Shown here: piece after piece, positions 9,080 to 17,439 of the stretch
Layout: each line of letters begins with the position of its first letter
How positions within the stretch are numbered: the first letter of the stretch is position 1
Assembly (NCBI RefSeq): GCF_001050345.1
Contig: NZ_LFMW01000022.1
Location: forward strand, 1-46,914
DNA from: Pseudomonas fildesensis
GTDB taxonomy: Bacteria; Pseudomonadota; Gammaproteobacteria; Pseudomonadales; Pseudomonadaceae
Length of the DNA stretch: 46,914 nucleotides
Direction of reading: 5' to 3'
Made by a program: the position numbers and the translations under genes
Notes under the pieces: model-generated
The model's input: the letters and a program-made list of their open reading frames with translations, nothing else
Database searches by the model: none
Told to the model about the DNA's origin: nothing

Positions 9080-9907
9080 ATGACGAAAAAGAACCTGGTG
9101 TATGTCTGGTCCCTGAGAAATGCCGCCGCCGACAAGGCCGGGCAGCCGGTGGCCTACAAGGACCACGAGCGCTACATGATGTCGGTGCTGGAATCCCTGG
9201 CGGGTGCGCTGAACGACACACCGTTGGGCGAGGCCTACAACCTGGTGGGTGTGGTGTATGACGACGACGAGCAGAACCCGCGCGACCAGCAGGTGGTCAG
9301 CGATTACGGTTTCGCCTACACGCCTGGCCGCCAGTGGCTGTACCCGGCCGACCTGCGCGTGCAGGGGCGCCTGGTCAATGATTTGCTGCTGAGCGTGCCC
9401 TCCACCTATCGGCGCCTGCCACGGGGCAGCGCGGAACACATCACCGGCAAGCAGGACTTCGAACGCCGCCTGCACGACACGCTGGTGGAACTGAAGGCCG
9501 ATATCGTGGTGCTGGACGGTTTGCTGGTGATCCTCGATGAGCTGGTGCGTCCCGGGGCGCCGTTTGCTCGACGCATCATGAACATCCACCCAGGCATTAC
9601 CCGTATCGAGTCACCTTACGAGCGCCGTGGCGCTTATGCGACCTGGAACGCCCTGTACGGTGCGCGTGGGCTGACTGTCACGGATTGGGCGACCAATGCC
9701 ACCACCCCGTCCGAGCCGCTGTACCTCACCGGCGCCTCGTTCCATTACGTGGACAACGGCATTGATTCGGGCGAAGTGTTCCACGACGTGCTCAAGACCG
9801 AGATCTCGCCGGACGACACCATCCTCGAATTGCGCTGGAACAACTTCAACAACAGCCTGTTCCCGGCGCTGCATGAAGGGTTGGCACTGCTGGCCCGGAA
9901 AGGCTAA
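9080..9907 (+). CDS. pvdF: N5-hydroxyornithine formyltransferase
   Basis: This cytoplasmic enzyme uses formyl-tetrahydrofolate to formylate N5-hydroxyornithine, giving the hydroxamate iron ligand that the pyoverdine NRPSs incorporate. The 275-residue length equals that of P. aeruginosa PvdF. The formyltransferase catalytic set is visible as Asn168 and His170 (MNIHPGITR) and Asp229 (NGIDSGEV). The ATG at 9080 (MTKKNLVYVW) is preferred over a GTG at 9050 because it gives the family length. The ribosome site is weak for both. Its own PvdS promoter drives it, divergent from pvdE. The product implies that this strain's pyoverdine contains formyl-hydroxyornithine. Confidence 0.93.
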   Translation: MTKKNLVYVWSLRNAAADKAGQPVAYKDHERYMMSVLESLAGALNDTPLGEAYNLVGVVYDDDEQNPRDQQVVSDYGFAYTPGRQWLYPADLRVQGRLVNDLLLSVPSTYRRLPRGSAEHITGKQDFERRLHDTLVELKADIVVLDGLLVILDELVRPGAPFARRIMNIHPGITRIESPYERRGAYATWNALYGARGLTVTDWATNATTPSEPLYLTGASFHYVDNGIDSGEVFHDVLKTEISPDDTILELRWNNFNNSLFPALHEGLALLARKG

Positions 9908-9921
9908 ACACCACCTCCCCC

Positions 9922-10020
9922 TGTAGGCGCGAGCTTGCTCGCGAAGAACGCCTGGGCACCGCGCCCATCCAGGATGAGCGCGTTAGCGTTAGCGATTTTC
10001 GCGAGCACGCTCGCTCCTGC
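9922..10020. repeat. Inverted REP pair between pvdF and pvdO
   Basis: A GCGAGCTTGCTCGCGAA-type palindrome at about 9928-9945 faces an inverted copy TTCGCGAGCACGCTCGCTCC at about 9999-10018, about 50 bases apart. This is the REP doublet layout common between Pseudomonas genes. It fills the gap between the convergent pvdF and pvdO and may act on their mRNA ends. Confidence 0.8.
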
Positions 10021-10021
10021 G

Positions 10022-10894
10022 TTACAGGTCGCGCACTACCCGCAAGCCGATCCAGTCCCCGCGCGTCTGCGGGTAGATAGTGTTGCGGTTGCCTGAGCGC
10101 GAAAATACCGGCGCCTCACCCCAGTCGTTGCCGCGAATCATGTAGCCCTCGCAGTTCGGCTCCATCCACGCACTGCCGTCAGTGGGCGCGCCGATGTAGT
10201 TGGGGTGTTCGCAATCGGCAACCCGCTCGTAGACATTACCGTGCATGTCATACATGCCAAATGCATTCGGCGGGTAGCTGCCCACCGGTGACGAATAGCT
10301 GTACCCATCCGCTGGGCCGTAGGTGTTGGCATGCTCGGCGATGCTGTAGCCCTTGCCTTCATCGAACGGGAAGGGGAACGGGCCGGGTGAGCCGGCGCGC
10401 GCGGCGTATTCACGCTGGGCTTCGCTGACCAGGTGGTACTGCTGTCCGGTTTTTTTCGACAGCCAGGTCACGTAGTTTTTGATGTCGTCCATGTCCATGC
10501 ACACCGCCGGTTGACGCGGGCCCTGGGGGTAGCGCGGCTTGCTGGCGACGCATTCGCGGCCTGAGCGCGTATCGCCGTTGGCGATCTTGACGCCGGTCTG
10601 GCGCACATAACTGTCCCACTCGCCGGCGGTGACGTGGAAACGGCTCATGGCGAACGGCTTGGCGAAGGTTACTTCATGCATCGGACCTTCATCCGGCTCG
10701 CGGCCGACTTCGTCTTCCGGCGTGCCCATGGTGAACGTGCCGGCCGGCAGTACGACCATTTCCGGGCAGTCCTTGCAGTCCTTGAACACTTTGCCCGGCT
10801 GCGGCGTTGCGGCCTGGGCCAGGCCTGGCAGCAGCGCGCCGCACAGGGCGGTGAGTGCCAGGGCGGCCAGGGGTTTGAGGCGGGATGGAGTCAT
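10022..10894 (-). CDS. pvdO: Periplasmic pyoverdine maturation protein, formylglycine-generating-enzyme fold
   Basis: The 290-residue exported protein has a Sec-type signal peptide (hydrophobic run ending LPGLAQAA). The mature part is an FGE/sulfatase-modifying fold: VVLPAGTFTMGTPEDE near residue 47, SEAQREYAARAG, MYDMHGNVYE, and C-terminal GLRVVRDL. In P. aeruginosa and P. fluorescens, PvdO is needed for the final oxidation of dihydropyoverdine to the fluorescent chromophore in the periplasm. It is the last gene of the pvdM-pvdN-pvdO operon, 31 bases after pvdN, and would be transcribed from the PvdS box upstream of pvdM. Confidence 0.93.
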   Translation of the reverse strand: MTPSRLKPLAALALTALCGALLPGLAQAATPQPGKVFKDCKDCPEMVVLPAGTFTMGTPEDEVGREPDEGPMHEVTFAKPFAMSRFHVTAGEWDSYVRQTGVKIANGDTRSGRECVASKPRYPQGPRQPAVCMDMDDIKNYVTWLSKKTGQQYHLVSEAQREYAARAGSPGPFPFPFDEGKGYSIAEHANTYGPADGYSYSSPVGSYPPNAFGMYDMHGNVYERVADCEHPNYIGAPTDGSAWMEPNCEGYMIRGNDWGEAPVFSRSGNRNTIYPQTRGDWIGLRVVRDL

Positions 10895-10925
10895 AAGGGC
10901 ATCTCGTTCAAAGGAAAAATGAGCG

Positions 10926-12197
10926 TCATAACCGTTGGCTCAGTAAGGTCATGAAGCGTTGGATCTCGTCCGGACTGTTGAGCAGGCCTGGGGCGGTGCG
11001 GATGACCGGGCCAGCGTCGCGGTCCACCGCGTCGATCACTACGCGGTTTTTCATCATGTAGGCCGCCACGGCGTCGCTGTCCTGGCCCTTGACCCGGAAG
11101 AAGGTAAAACCCGCCGACAGTTCGGGGCTGCGCGGCGTCACCAGCTCGATCTGCGGGTGGGCCAGCAACTGGTTTTTCAACTCGGTGTTCAGCGCGTGAA
11201 TGCGCGCCTGCACCGGCGCCTTGCCCAGTTGCAGATGCAGCTTGAAGGCTTCATCGGCAGCCCAGCGATGCTCGAAGGCGTGGTAGCCGCCGGGCGTCAT
11301 GCGGGTGGCGAAATTGGTGTCTTCGGAGAAGGTCGGCACCATCGGCGTTACGTATTTGTTCTCGGGGTCGCGAGCGCAAACCAGCCCGGTGCCGCGCGGG
11401 CCGAACATCCATTTATGCGTGCCGGCGATGAAGAAATCGCAGTGCATGTCCGGGAAGTCGAGGTTTTCCACGCCGAAGCCGTGCACCCCATCGACCACAT
11501 AGAGGATGCGGTCCCTGTCGTCGCGGTTGCGGTTGTGCTCCGCCACCAGCTTGCCGATCGCGCCGATGGGCAATTTCACACCGCTGCCTGATTGCACCCA
11601 CGTCATGCCCAGCACGCGGGTAGTGGGGCGTATGGCGCGCTGGATGTTGCCGAGCACTTCGTCGACGGATACCCGGTGGGCGTTTTCGAAAAGCTTGATC
11701 CGGCGCACCTGGGTGCCTTGCTTGGCAACGCGATAATCCAGGCTGTTCTGCGTGGCGTAGTGCTCGTGAACCGTGGTGAGGATTTCCTGGTCGGGCCGCA
11801 GTTTGATCCCGCCGTAGATCATCGCCAGGCCTTCGGATGTGCTACCCGTCAGTGCGATCTGAGGCGGTGTGGCCTTCAGGTAGCGGCCGGCCCATTCGCG
11901 CACCTGGCCTTCACGCTTCCAGGCTTCCTCGAGGCCCCAGTCCATTGCCAGGCCCGGGTTGCGGTCGATCTGCAGGCGATAGCGCTCGATGGCCTCGCGC
12001 ACCGGTCTGGGATGCGAGGCCACCAGGAAGTTGGAGAAGTGCAGGTAGCTGGGGTCCTGGTTGAACAGCTGCTTGAGGCCCGTCCATGGGTCATTCGTTG
12101 CGTCGGCAGCCATTGCCTGGGGGAGTAGTGCAGCGCCCAGTGGCAGGCCGGCCGCGAAAACGCCAGCCTGCTTGAGAAACGTACGGCGGTCGGTCAT
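10926..12197 (-). CDS. pvdN: Periplasmic PLP enzyme modifying the pyoverdine glutamate side chain
   Basis: The 423-residue protein belongs to the aminotransferase class V / cysteine desulfurase-like fold. It starts with a twin-arginine signal (DRRTFLKQAG, then a hydrophobic stretch), so it is exported folded with its pyridoxal phosphate. The Schiff-base lysine is probably Lys262 in AGTHKWMFGPRGTG, with the cofactor-binding Asp in VVDGVHGFGVE. In P. fluorescens, PvdN converts the chromophore-bound glutamate to the succinamide form. It is the middle gene of pvdMNO, 19 bases after pvdM. Confidence 0.94.
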   Translation of the reverse strand: MTDRRTFLKQAGVFAAGLPLGAALLPQAMAADATNDPWTGLKQLFNQDPSYLHFSNFLVASHPRPVREAIERYRLQIDRNPGLAMDWGLEEAWKREGQVREWAGRYLKATPPQIALTGSTSEGLAMIYGGIKLRPDQEILTTVHEHYATQNSLDYRVAKQGTQVRRIKLFENAHRVSVDEVLGNIQRAIRPTTRVLGMTWVQSGSGVKLPIGAIGKLVAEHNRNRDDRDRILYVVDGVHGFGVENLDFPDMHCDFFIAGTHKWMFGPRGTGLVCARDPENKYVTPMVPTFSEDTNFATRMTPGGYHAFEHRWAADEAFKLHLQLGKAPVQARIHALNTELKNQLLAHPQIELVTPRSPELSAGFTFFRVKGQDSDAVAAYMMKNRVVIDAVDRDAGPVIRTAPGLLNSPDEIQRFMTLLSQRL

Positions 12198-12216
12198 GGA
12201 CTTACTTCATGGGTGA

Positions 12217-13572
12217 TTAGCGGTTGGCCAAGGGCTTGGCGGCTTTTTGTACCTGGTCCCACACCCGCAGGAAGTTGCCTCCCCACAGTTTGGCGATATC
12301 GGCTTCGGAATAACCGCGCTGGATCAGCTCGGCGGTGACGTTGCGCACATCGCCGACGTTCTCCCAGCCCTCGATGCCGCCGCCGTCGTTGAAGTCCGAC
12401 GAGATGCCGACGTGATCGATACCGATCTTGCGCACGGTGTAATCGATGGCGTCGCCCCAATCCTTGAGTGAAGCCTTGGGTTCTTCTTCAAGAATGCCGT
12501 ACAGCCCCTGGGCATACTGACCGAACTTCTGCTCGGGCCACGCCGCAATGATGGCGTCGCCTGGCATCAGCGCCATCGCCAGGTTGGGCAGGGGCGGTAA
12601 ATCAAAGCGCGCGCGCAGGGCGTTGAGCTTGTCCTGGGTCGGCTGGCTCAGCGGGCGCAAATAGGCGGGGAAGCCCACCACCTGCACCACACCACCACTG
12701 TTCTTGATCAGTTGCAGTTCCTTGTCGCTGAGGTTGCGCGGGATATCCACCGACGCACGCGGCGCCGAGTGGGAGGCGACCATCGGCGTACGGCTCAGGT
12801 GCGCGACTTGCTCCAGGGCCTTGGTCGACATCTGCGACACGTCGATGATCACGCCCAAGTCATTCAGGCGGTGCACCGCTTGCTGGCCGATCTCCGACAG
12901 ACCTTCAAGGGCGTCGGTGGAATCATTGAAAAACGGCAGCGGGCGCGACGAGTCGGACCAGGCGTTGTTGCCGATGTAGCTGAAGCCGAACATGCGCATG
13001 CCGCGCGCGGTCCACAGGTCCAACTGGTTCAAGTCATTGCCCAGCGGGTAGGCGTTGAGCATGCTGATAAAGATCGCGAACTTGCCTTCGCCATGCAGGC
13101 GCCGGAAGTCGTCCGGGGTGTAGGCAATGCCGACTTGATTGGGGAAGTCGCGCACCATGCCGGAGATGATCTTGTAGCGCACCTCTTGCTCGTGGCGGGT
13201 CTCCTCGACAAAACCGTCGGTGGGCTTGTGCGGCGCGTTGGGGCCGTTCCAGATTTCCGGCCAGCCGAATATCGTCAGGGCTGCGCCGGACAAGCGCCCG
13301 CGTGCCGCCTTGGCCAGGTCGAACTGGCCGCTGCCATCCTTGTCGGCCTCGTTGCCGGCGGTGCCGAAATCCAGGGGCACGGTGATATGGCTGTCGAACG
13401 ACAACAAGCGGTCCTGCATTTCGTTGGCCTGCTTGATCACCTCCAGCGGGTAACCGGCATTGCCCCTGAACCAGTGATCCCAGGCCAGGAAACCGGCCCC
13501 GGCACCGATGGCCAGTGCCAGCGGCAGGCCGATATACAGCGCCTTTTTCGAACGTGGTTTTGTCATTGCCAT
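12217..13572 (-). CDS. pvdM: Membrane-anchored periplasmic dipeptidase-like pyoverdine maturation protein
   Basis: The 451-residue protein resembles renal dipeptidase (peptidase M19). It has a short basic N-terminus and one hydrophobic segment (about residues 12-30) for export or anchoring. The catalytic-domain landmarks are FDSHITVPLD near residue 59, ASHSAPRAS, and HVGISSDFNDGG near the C-terminus. The family motif HxD is only partly kept here (SHITVP), so plain dipeptidase activity should not be assumed. PvdM is required in periplasmic maturation alongside PvdP, and its exact reaction is not settled. It leads the pvdMNO operon from a perfect PvdS box 35 bases upstream. An ATG two codons in (13566) is an alternative start. 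Confidence 0.93.
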   Translation of the reverse strand: MAMTKPRSKKALYIGLPLALAIGAGAGFLAWDHWFRGNAGYPLEVIKQANEMQDRLLSFDSHITVPLDFGTAGNEADKDGSGQFDLAKAARGRLSGAALTIFGWPEIWNGPNAPHKPTDGFVEETRHEQEVRYKIISGMVRDFPNQVGIAYTPDDFRRLHGEGKFAIFISMLNAYPLGNDLNQLDLWTARGMRMFGFSYIGNNAWSDSSRPLPFFNDSTDALEGLSEIGQQAVHRLNDLGVIIDVSQMSTKALEQVAHLSRTPMVASHSAPRASVDIPRNLSDKELQLIKNSGGVVQVVGFPAYLRPLSQPTQDKLNALRARFDLPPLPNLAMALMPGDAIIAAWPEQKFGQYAQGLYGILEEEPKASLKDWGDAIDYTVRKIGIDHVGISSDFNDGGGIEGWENVGDVRNVTAELIQRGYSEADIAKLWGGNFLRVWDQVQKAAKPLANR

Positions 13573-13606
13573 CTCAGTCAGTTGAGGCCTTTGCTATCAG
13601 GGAAGA

Positions 13607-13630
13607 ACGAGTGATGGGCGAGGAAATTTA
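13607..13630 (-). promoter_or_regulatory. PvdS-dependent (iron-starvation) promoter of pvdMNO
   Basis: On the minus strand TAAAT (13630-13626), 16 bases, CGT (13609-13607) matches the iron-starvation box perfectly. It is 35 bases from the pvdM start. Confidence 0.88.
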
Positions 13631-13649
13631 GGCCCCGGCGGCGCGGCGG

Positions 13650-13673
13650 TAAATTTCCCGGGCGTGCAAACGT
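13650..13673 (+). promoter_or_regulatory. PvdS-dependent (iron-starvation) promoter of pvdP
   Basis: TAAAT (13650-13654), 16 bases, CGT (13671-13673) is a perfect iron-starvation box. It is separated from the opposing pvdM box by only 19 bases, so two PvdS holoenzymes may not be able to bind at once. Confidence 0.88.
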
Positions 13674-13708
13674 TCTAGCTCTGATAAAGCCGTTTCCTAA
13701 GGTAGACA

Positions 13709-15346
13709 ATGACCATCTCTCGACGTGGGTTCATCGCAGGCCTGGCGCTGACCGGCGCGGCCGTGCCGGCGGCCTTTTATGCCCATCGCGAGTTGACGCG
13801 TGAAGAATTTCCCATCACCCCCGGCGAAGCCACGGTGGATTTGGCCGACACCGCCGGTCAGCACCTGGCGAACACCTTGCGCGGCGTGTGGAGCCTGCGC
13901 CTGGAAGGTCATGACGCCGGTCTCAAGGGCCTGCCCTTGCAAGGCCTCGAACTGCTGCTCGACATCGCCCCGCGCGGCCGGGGCCTGCGCGGCTACCTCG
14001 ACACCGCTGAAAACCTGCGCGCCAATGGCGAGCCTCGCTATCGCGTATTGGGTGATTTGCTGACCGGGGAGGGCGCGTTGCTCTATTGGCGCCTGATCGA
14101 TCGCGACTCGGCCGGCGGCGCCCCGGCCTATGAATTCAAGATGACCGTCGATGAAGTCTGGGGCGTGTTCGCCAACGCTGGCAGCAGCACGCTGAGCGGG
14201 CAGATCCTCAACCTCGAACGCCCTCTGGCCTTGACCGAGCGCGACAACCGCTTCATCGCCCACAAGCAGCTGTTTCCCGAAGCCCGCGAGCGCATCGGCC
14301 TCAACCCGGCCCTGTTGGCCTGGCTGATCTCCCCGGAGCACCGCCTGTTTCACCAACTCTGGCACGCCACCCGCGACCAGTGGCACAAGCTGTCCGAAGA
14401 AAAACGCGACGCCCTGCGCGGCATTGGCTGGCAGCCCGGCCCGCGTGGCAAGGAGCGCGACGCCCGTGGCAAACTCAAAGACCGCAACGGCTCGGGCATC
14501 GACTTCTTCTTCATGCACCGGCACATGCTCGGCACTGCACGCTCGCTGCAGGACCTGCCGTCATGGCCGCAATTCCCCGAGCCACAACCGGCCCTGGAAC
14601 GCGATCGCCTGGGCTTCCTGCGTTACTTCGACAACCACGATGGGTTTGCCCTCCCGCCCACCTGGTCAGCGCCGGATGACAGCGACTACACCCAGTGGGT
14701 CAGCGATATCAAGGCGGCCGAGACCTATCACAGCAATTTCCAGGTCTGGGAATCCCAATACCGCGACCCGCGTTACCTGGCCAAACTGAGCCTGGGGCAA
14801 TTGGGTTCGGAGATGGAATTGGGCCTGCATGACTGGCTGCACATGCGCTGGGCCTCCGTGCCCCGCGACCCCTCCAATGGCGCCCCCGTACCTTTTGCCC
14901 GCGACCCGGCGGACTTTGCTGCACGCTGGTATGCGGCGGAAAACGACTTCCTCGGCGACCCGTTTTCCTCCCACGTAAACCCGGTGTTCTGGCACTTCCA
15001 CGGTTGGATCGATGACCGCGTCGAAGACTGGTTTCGCGCCCACGAGCGGTTCAATCCCGGCGAAGTCAGCCGGCGTGAAGTCAACGGCGTGGCCTGGTTT
15101 GCGCCGGGCCGTTGGGTGGAAGTGGGAGACCCGTGGTTGGGGCCGGATACCCATGGCTGCAGCACCACGCCGGGGTTGCAGATGGGGCGGTCGATGGAGA
15201 TGGACCCGGAGACGATGAAGCTCGCGTTGCGGATCACCTTTGGTGCGGAGGATGAGCTGTTGCAGGGGTTGTTCAAGCGGGTGCCGAAGCGGCCTTGGTA
15301 TGCGCGGCATTTGAAACTGAAGAGCTCCGGAACCGTTCCCACATGA
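13709..15346 (+). CDS. pvdP: Periplasmic copper tyrosinase for pyoverdine chromophore
   Basis: The 545-residue protein begins with a twin-arginine signal (SRRGFIAGLALTGAA), so it is exported folded. The C-terminal half carries the type-3 copper histidines: FFMHRHMLG (about residue 270), GLHDWLHMRW (about 372) and VNPVFWHFHGWIDDR (about 427). PvdP hydroxylates and oxidises the D-Tyr-derived part of ferribactin to close the dihydroxyquinoline chromophore, before PvdO acts. The start is supported by AAGG 9 bases upstream and by the PvdS box ending at 13673. The stop codon lies in the loop of a hairpin (15334-15359). The last ~150 bases are unusually G/T-rich. It is convergent with the methionine gamma-lyase gene. 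Confidence 0.95.
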   Translation: MTISRRGFIAGLALTGAAVPAAFYAHRELTREEFPITPGEATVDLADTAGQHLANTLRGVWSLRLEGHDAGLKGLPLQGLELLLDIAPRGRGLRGYLDTAENLRANGEPRYRVLGDLLTGEGALLYWRLIDRDSAGGAPAYEFKMTVDEVWGVFANAGSSTLSGQILNLERPLALTERDNRFIAHKQLFPEARERIGLNPALLAWLISPEHRLFHQLWHATRDQWHKLSEEKRDALRGIGWQPGPRGKERDARGKLKDRNGSGIDFFFMHRHMLGTARSLQDLPSWPQFPEPQPALERDRLGFLRYFDNHDGFALPPTWSAPDDSDYTQWVSDIKAAETYHSNFQVWESQYRDPRYLAKLSLGQLGSEMELGLHDWLHMRWASVPRDPSNGAPVPFARDPADFAARWYAAENDFLGDPFSSHVNPVFWHFHGWIDDRVEDWFRAHERFNPGEVSRREVNGVAWFAPGRWVEVGDPWLGPDTHGCSTTPGLQMGRSMEMDPETMKLALRITFGAEDELLQGLFKRVPKRPWYARHLKLKSSGTVPT

Positions 15347-15359
15347 CCGTGTGGGAACG
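15334..15359. terminator. Hairpin containing the pvdP stop codon, weak terminator candidate
   Basis: A perfect 10-bp stem (CGTTCCCACA / TGTGGGAACG) encloses a 6-base loop holding the pvdP TGA. There is no T run after it on either strand, so intrinsic termination is doubtful. It may be a short relative of the GTTCCCAC palindrome at 17241-17374. Confidence 0.4.
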
Positions 15360-15379
15360 AATAACTCCGCGCGTCAGGG

Positions 15380-16624
15380 TTATCTCACAGCCTGTTCAGC
15401 CATCGCGGCGTGACGTGGAACCGCGCGCATGCACTTGGCCAGCGCCTGCTGCACATCCGCCAGCAAGTCGGCGACGTCCTCGAGCCCGACCGACAAGCGC
15501 ACCAGCCCCTCGCTGATCCCGTGCCGCGCGCGCTCCTCCGGGGTGTAGGTGGAGTGGGTCATGCTCGCCGGGTGCTGGGCCAGGGATTCGGCATCGCCCA
15601 GGCTCACTGCACGGCTGAACAGCTTGAGTGCATTCATGAAGCGCCGACCGGTCTCGATCCCGCCCTTGAGCTCGAAGGCAATCATGCCGCCGGCCATGCG
15701 CATTTGCCGCGCTGCCAATTCGTATTGTGGGAAAGAACGCAGGCCTGGGTAGGTCACTCGCACCACGGCCGGGTGCGCCTGCAAGGCTTCGGCCACGGCC
15801 TGGGCGTTGCTGCAATGGCGGTCCATGCGCAGGGCCAAGGTCTTGAGGCCGCGCATCAGCAGTGACGCGTCCTGGGGCGACATTACTGCGCCGGTCAGGT
15901 CCTTGAGCCCTTGCAACCGAATGCGTTGCGCCAGGGCCTGATTACTCACTGCGATGCCGGCGGTGATATCGCCATGCCCGCTGAGGTACTTGGTGGCTGA
16001 GTGCACTACTACATCGGCGCCCAGGTCCAGGGGGCGTTGCAGGTAGGGCGTGCAGTAGGTGTTGTCGACTACCACCGTGACATTGGGCTGCTGGTGCGCG
16101 ATTGCAGCCACGGCGGCGATGTCCACCAGTTGCAGGTTGGGGTTGGCCGGGGTCTCGAAGTAGATCATGCGGGTGGCGGGTGAGAGCGCATCACGCAGGG
16201 CGGCCAGGTCGGTAAGGTCGACATGGCGCACCTTGATACCGAATTCGCCAATGCCGTGGTGCAACAGGGCGAAGGTGCAGCCGTAGAGGGTCTGGCTGAC
16301 GATCACCTCATCGCCCGGGCGCAACAGGGTCCAGAACGTTGCAGCAATCGCGCCCATGCCGGAGCTGAACGCAATTGCGGCTTCACCGTTTTCCAGGGTG
16401 GCCATGCGCGATTCGAGCAGGGCCAGGGTTGGGTTGGAAATGCGTGTATAGAAATGGCCGTTTTCTTCACCGGCAAAACAGGCCGCGCCGTATTCGACGG
16501 TAGGAAAAGCAAACGTGGCCGACAGGTAGATCGGCGGGACGAGGGCACCGTGGTGGTCTTGTGGGTCATAACCGTGGTGGATGGCGCGGGTGGAAAAGCC
16601 GAATGCATTGTGTTTATTGTTCAT
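15380..16624 (-). CDS. mdeA: Methionine gamma-lyase (PLP)
   Basis: This cytoplasmic PLP enzyme of the Cys/Met metabolism family breaks L-methionine into methanethiol, 2-oxobutyrate and ammonia. The diagnostic cysteine of methionine gamma-lyases is present as Cys116 in LYGCTFALLHHG, with Tyr59 and Arg61 (FYTRISNP) and Tyr114. The Schiff-base lysine is Lys212 in SATKYLSGHGD. Its 414 residues slightly exceed the P. putida enzyme (398). The extra length is at the C-terminus (RAVPRHAAMAEQAVR). Cystathionine gamma-lyase is the alternative, but Cys116 argues against it. It is divergent from an Lrp-type regulator, as mdeA is from mdeR in P. putida. Confidence 0.9.
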   Translation of the reverse strand: MNNKHNAFGFSTRAIHHGYDPQDHHGALVPPIYLSATFAFPTVEYGAACFAGEENGHFYTRISNPTLALLESRMATLENGEAAIAFSSGMGAIAATFWTLLRPGDEVIVSQTLYGCTFALLHHGIGEFGIKVRHVDLTDLAALRDALSPATRMIYFETPANPNLQLVDIAAVAAIAHQQPNVTVVVDNTYCTPYLQRPLDLGADVVVHSATKYLSGHGDITAGIAVSNQALAQRIRLQGLKDLTGAVMSPQDASLLMRGLKTLALRMDRHCSNAQAVAEALQAHPAVVRVTYPGLRSFPQYELAARQMRMAGGMIAFELKGGIETGRRFMNALKLFSRAVSLGDAESLAQHPASMTHSTYTPEERARHGISEGLVRLSVGLEDVADLLADVQQALAKCMRAVPRHAAMAEQAVR

Positions 16625-16672
16625 GTCGGACGCTCCTTATTTCCTACAATGCTATGCTCATAACCACAGCTG

Positions 16673-16686
16673 AACTTTGCAAAGTT
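16673..16686. promoter_or_regulatory. Palindromic operator candidate for the Lrp-type regulator
   Basis: AACTTTGCAAAGTT is a perfect 14-bp palindrome in the mdeA-mdeR gap, 49 bases from the mdeA start and 62 from the regulator start. Lrp/AsnC proteins bind palindromes of about this length. Confidence 0.5.
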
Positions 16687-16747
16687 TGCTGAAAAATCCT
16701 GTGTTATGGGATGAAACGTCCATAAAAATAATGATTAGAGGCAAGCT

Positions 16748-17218
16748 ATGCCCGTCAGTCTGGATCGTACCGACAAAGCCCTTTTAAACGCGCTGCAAGG
16801 CAATGCCCGCCTGACCGTGGCCGAACTGGCCGACCGCGTCTCACTGACCACCTCGCCGTGCTGGCGGCGTGTCAGGAACCTGGAAGAGAGCGGGGTGATC
16901 AGTGGTTACCAGGCGATCCTGTCGCCCAAGGCGCTGGGGTATGGGGTGACGGCGTTTGTCAGCATCATGATGGAAAGCCACACCCAGGAAATCGCCCGGG
17001 CCTTTGAGCAGCGGCTGTTGGAGATTCCAGAGATTGTGGCGTGCCATAACGTGTCGGGGCGCTATGACTTTTTGCTGGAGGTGGTGGCGAAGGATCTCGA
17101 GTCGTTTGGGGAGTTTGCGCGGGAGGTGTTGCAGACGTTGCCGTGCGTCAAGGAGATCTATTCGAGTTTTTCCTACAAGTCGGTACGGCCGTTGCGGGTG
17201 ATTCCGCTGTCGGGGTGA
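16748..17218 (+). CDS. mdeR: Lrp/AsnC-family regulator of the methionine gamma-lyase gene
   Basis: The 156-residue protein has the Lrp layout: N-terminal helix-turn-helix (LDRTDKALLNALQGNARLTV, then SLTTSPCWRRVRNLEESGVI) and a C-terminal RAM effector domain (GYGVTAFVSIMMES through VSGRYDFLLEVV). It probably senses methionine or another amino acid and activates the divergent lyase gene, as MdeR does in P. putida. The role is inferred from position. The last ~300 bases are markedly G/T-rich on the coding strand (41 of 60 bases at 17101-17160). Confidence 0.9.
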   Translation: MPVSLDRTDKALLNALQGNARLTVAELADRVSLTTSPCWRRVRNLEESGVISGYQAILSPKALGYGVTAFVSIMMESHTQEIARAFEQRLLEIPEIVACHNVSGRYDFLLEVVAKDLESFGEFAREVLQTLPCVKEIYSSFSYKSVRPLRVIPLSG

Positions 17219-17240
17219 TCCTCGGTGTGCTGAGACTGTT

Positions 17241-17374
17241 GATCGTTCCCACGCGCAGCAAAGGAATGCCGCCCCGGACGCTCCGCGTCCCGATCTCAGC
17301 ACCTATCTCAAGCCTTGCGCTAGGTGACGCGGAGCGTCACGGGATGCATTCCTTTGCTGCGCGTGGGAACGATC
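17241..17374. repeat. Long perfect-armed palindromic element
   Basis: Two perfect 29-bp arms (17241-17269 and 17346-17374; core GTTCCCACGCGCAGCAAAGG) enclose 76 bases. These hold a second inverted pair (GACGCTCCGCGTC near 17277 and GACGCGGAGCGTC near 17324). The whole could fold into one long branched hairpin. GTTCCCACGC plus CCGCGTCCCG blocks are familiar dispersed repeats of P. fluorescens genomes. It fills most of the 300-base gap between mdeR and nosR and ends 65 bases before the nosR FNR box. Confidence 0.85.
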
Positions 17375-17439
17375 GATAGCTACCCAACCCACCCCGCGCT
17401 CAAACGCCACACCTGCAATCTCCATCGCACGGGCCCGAC

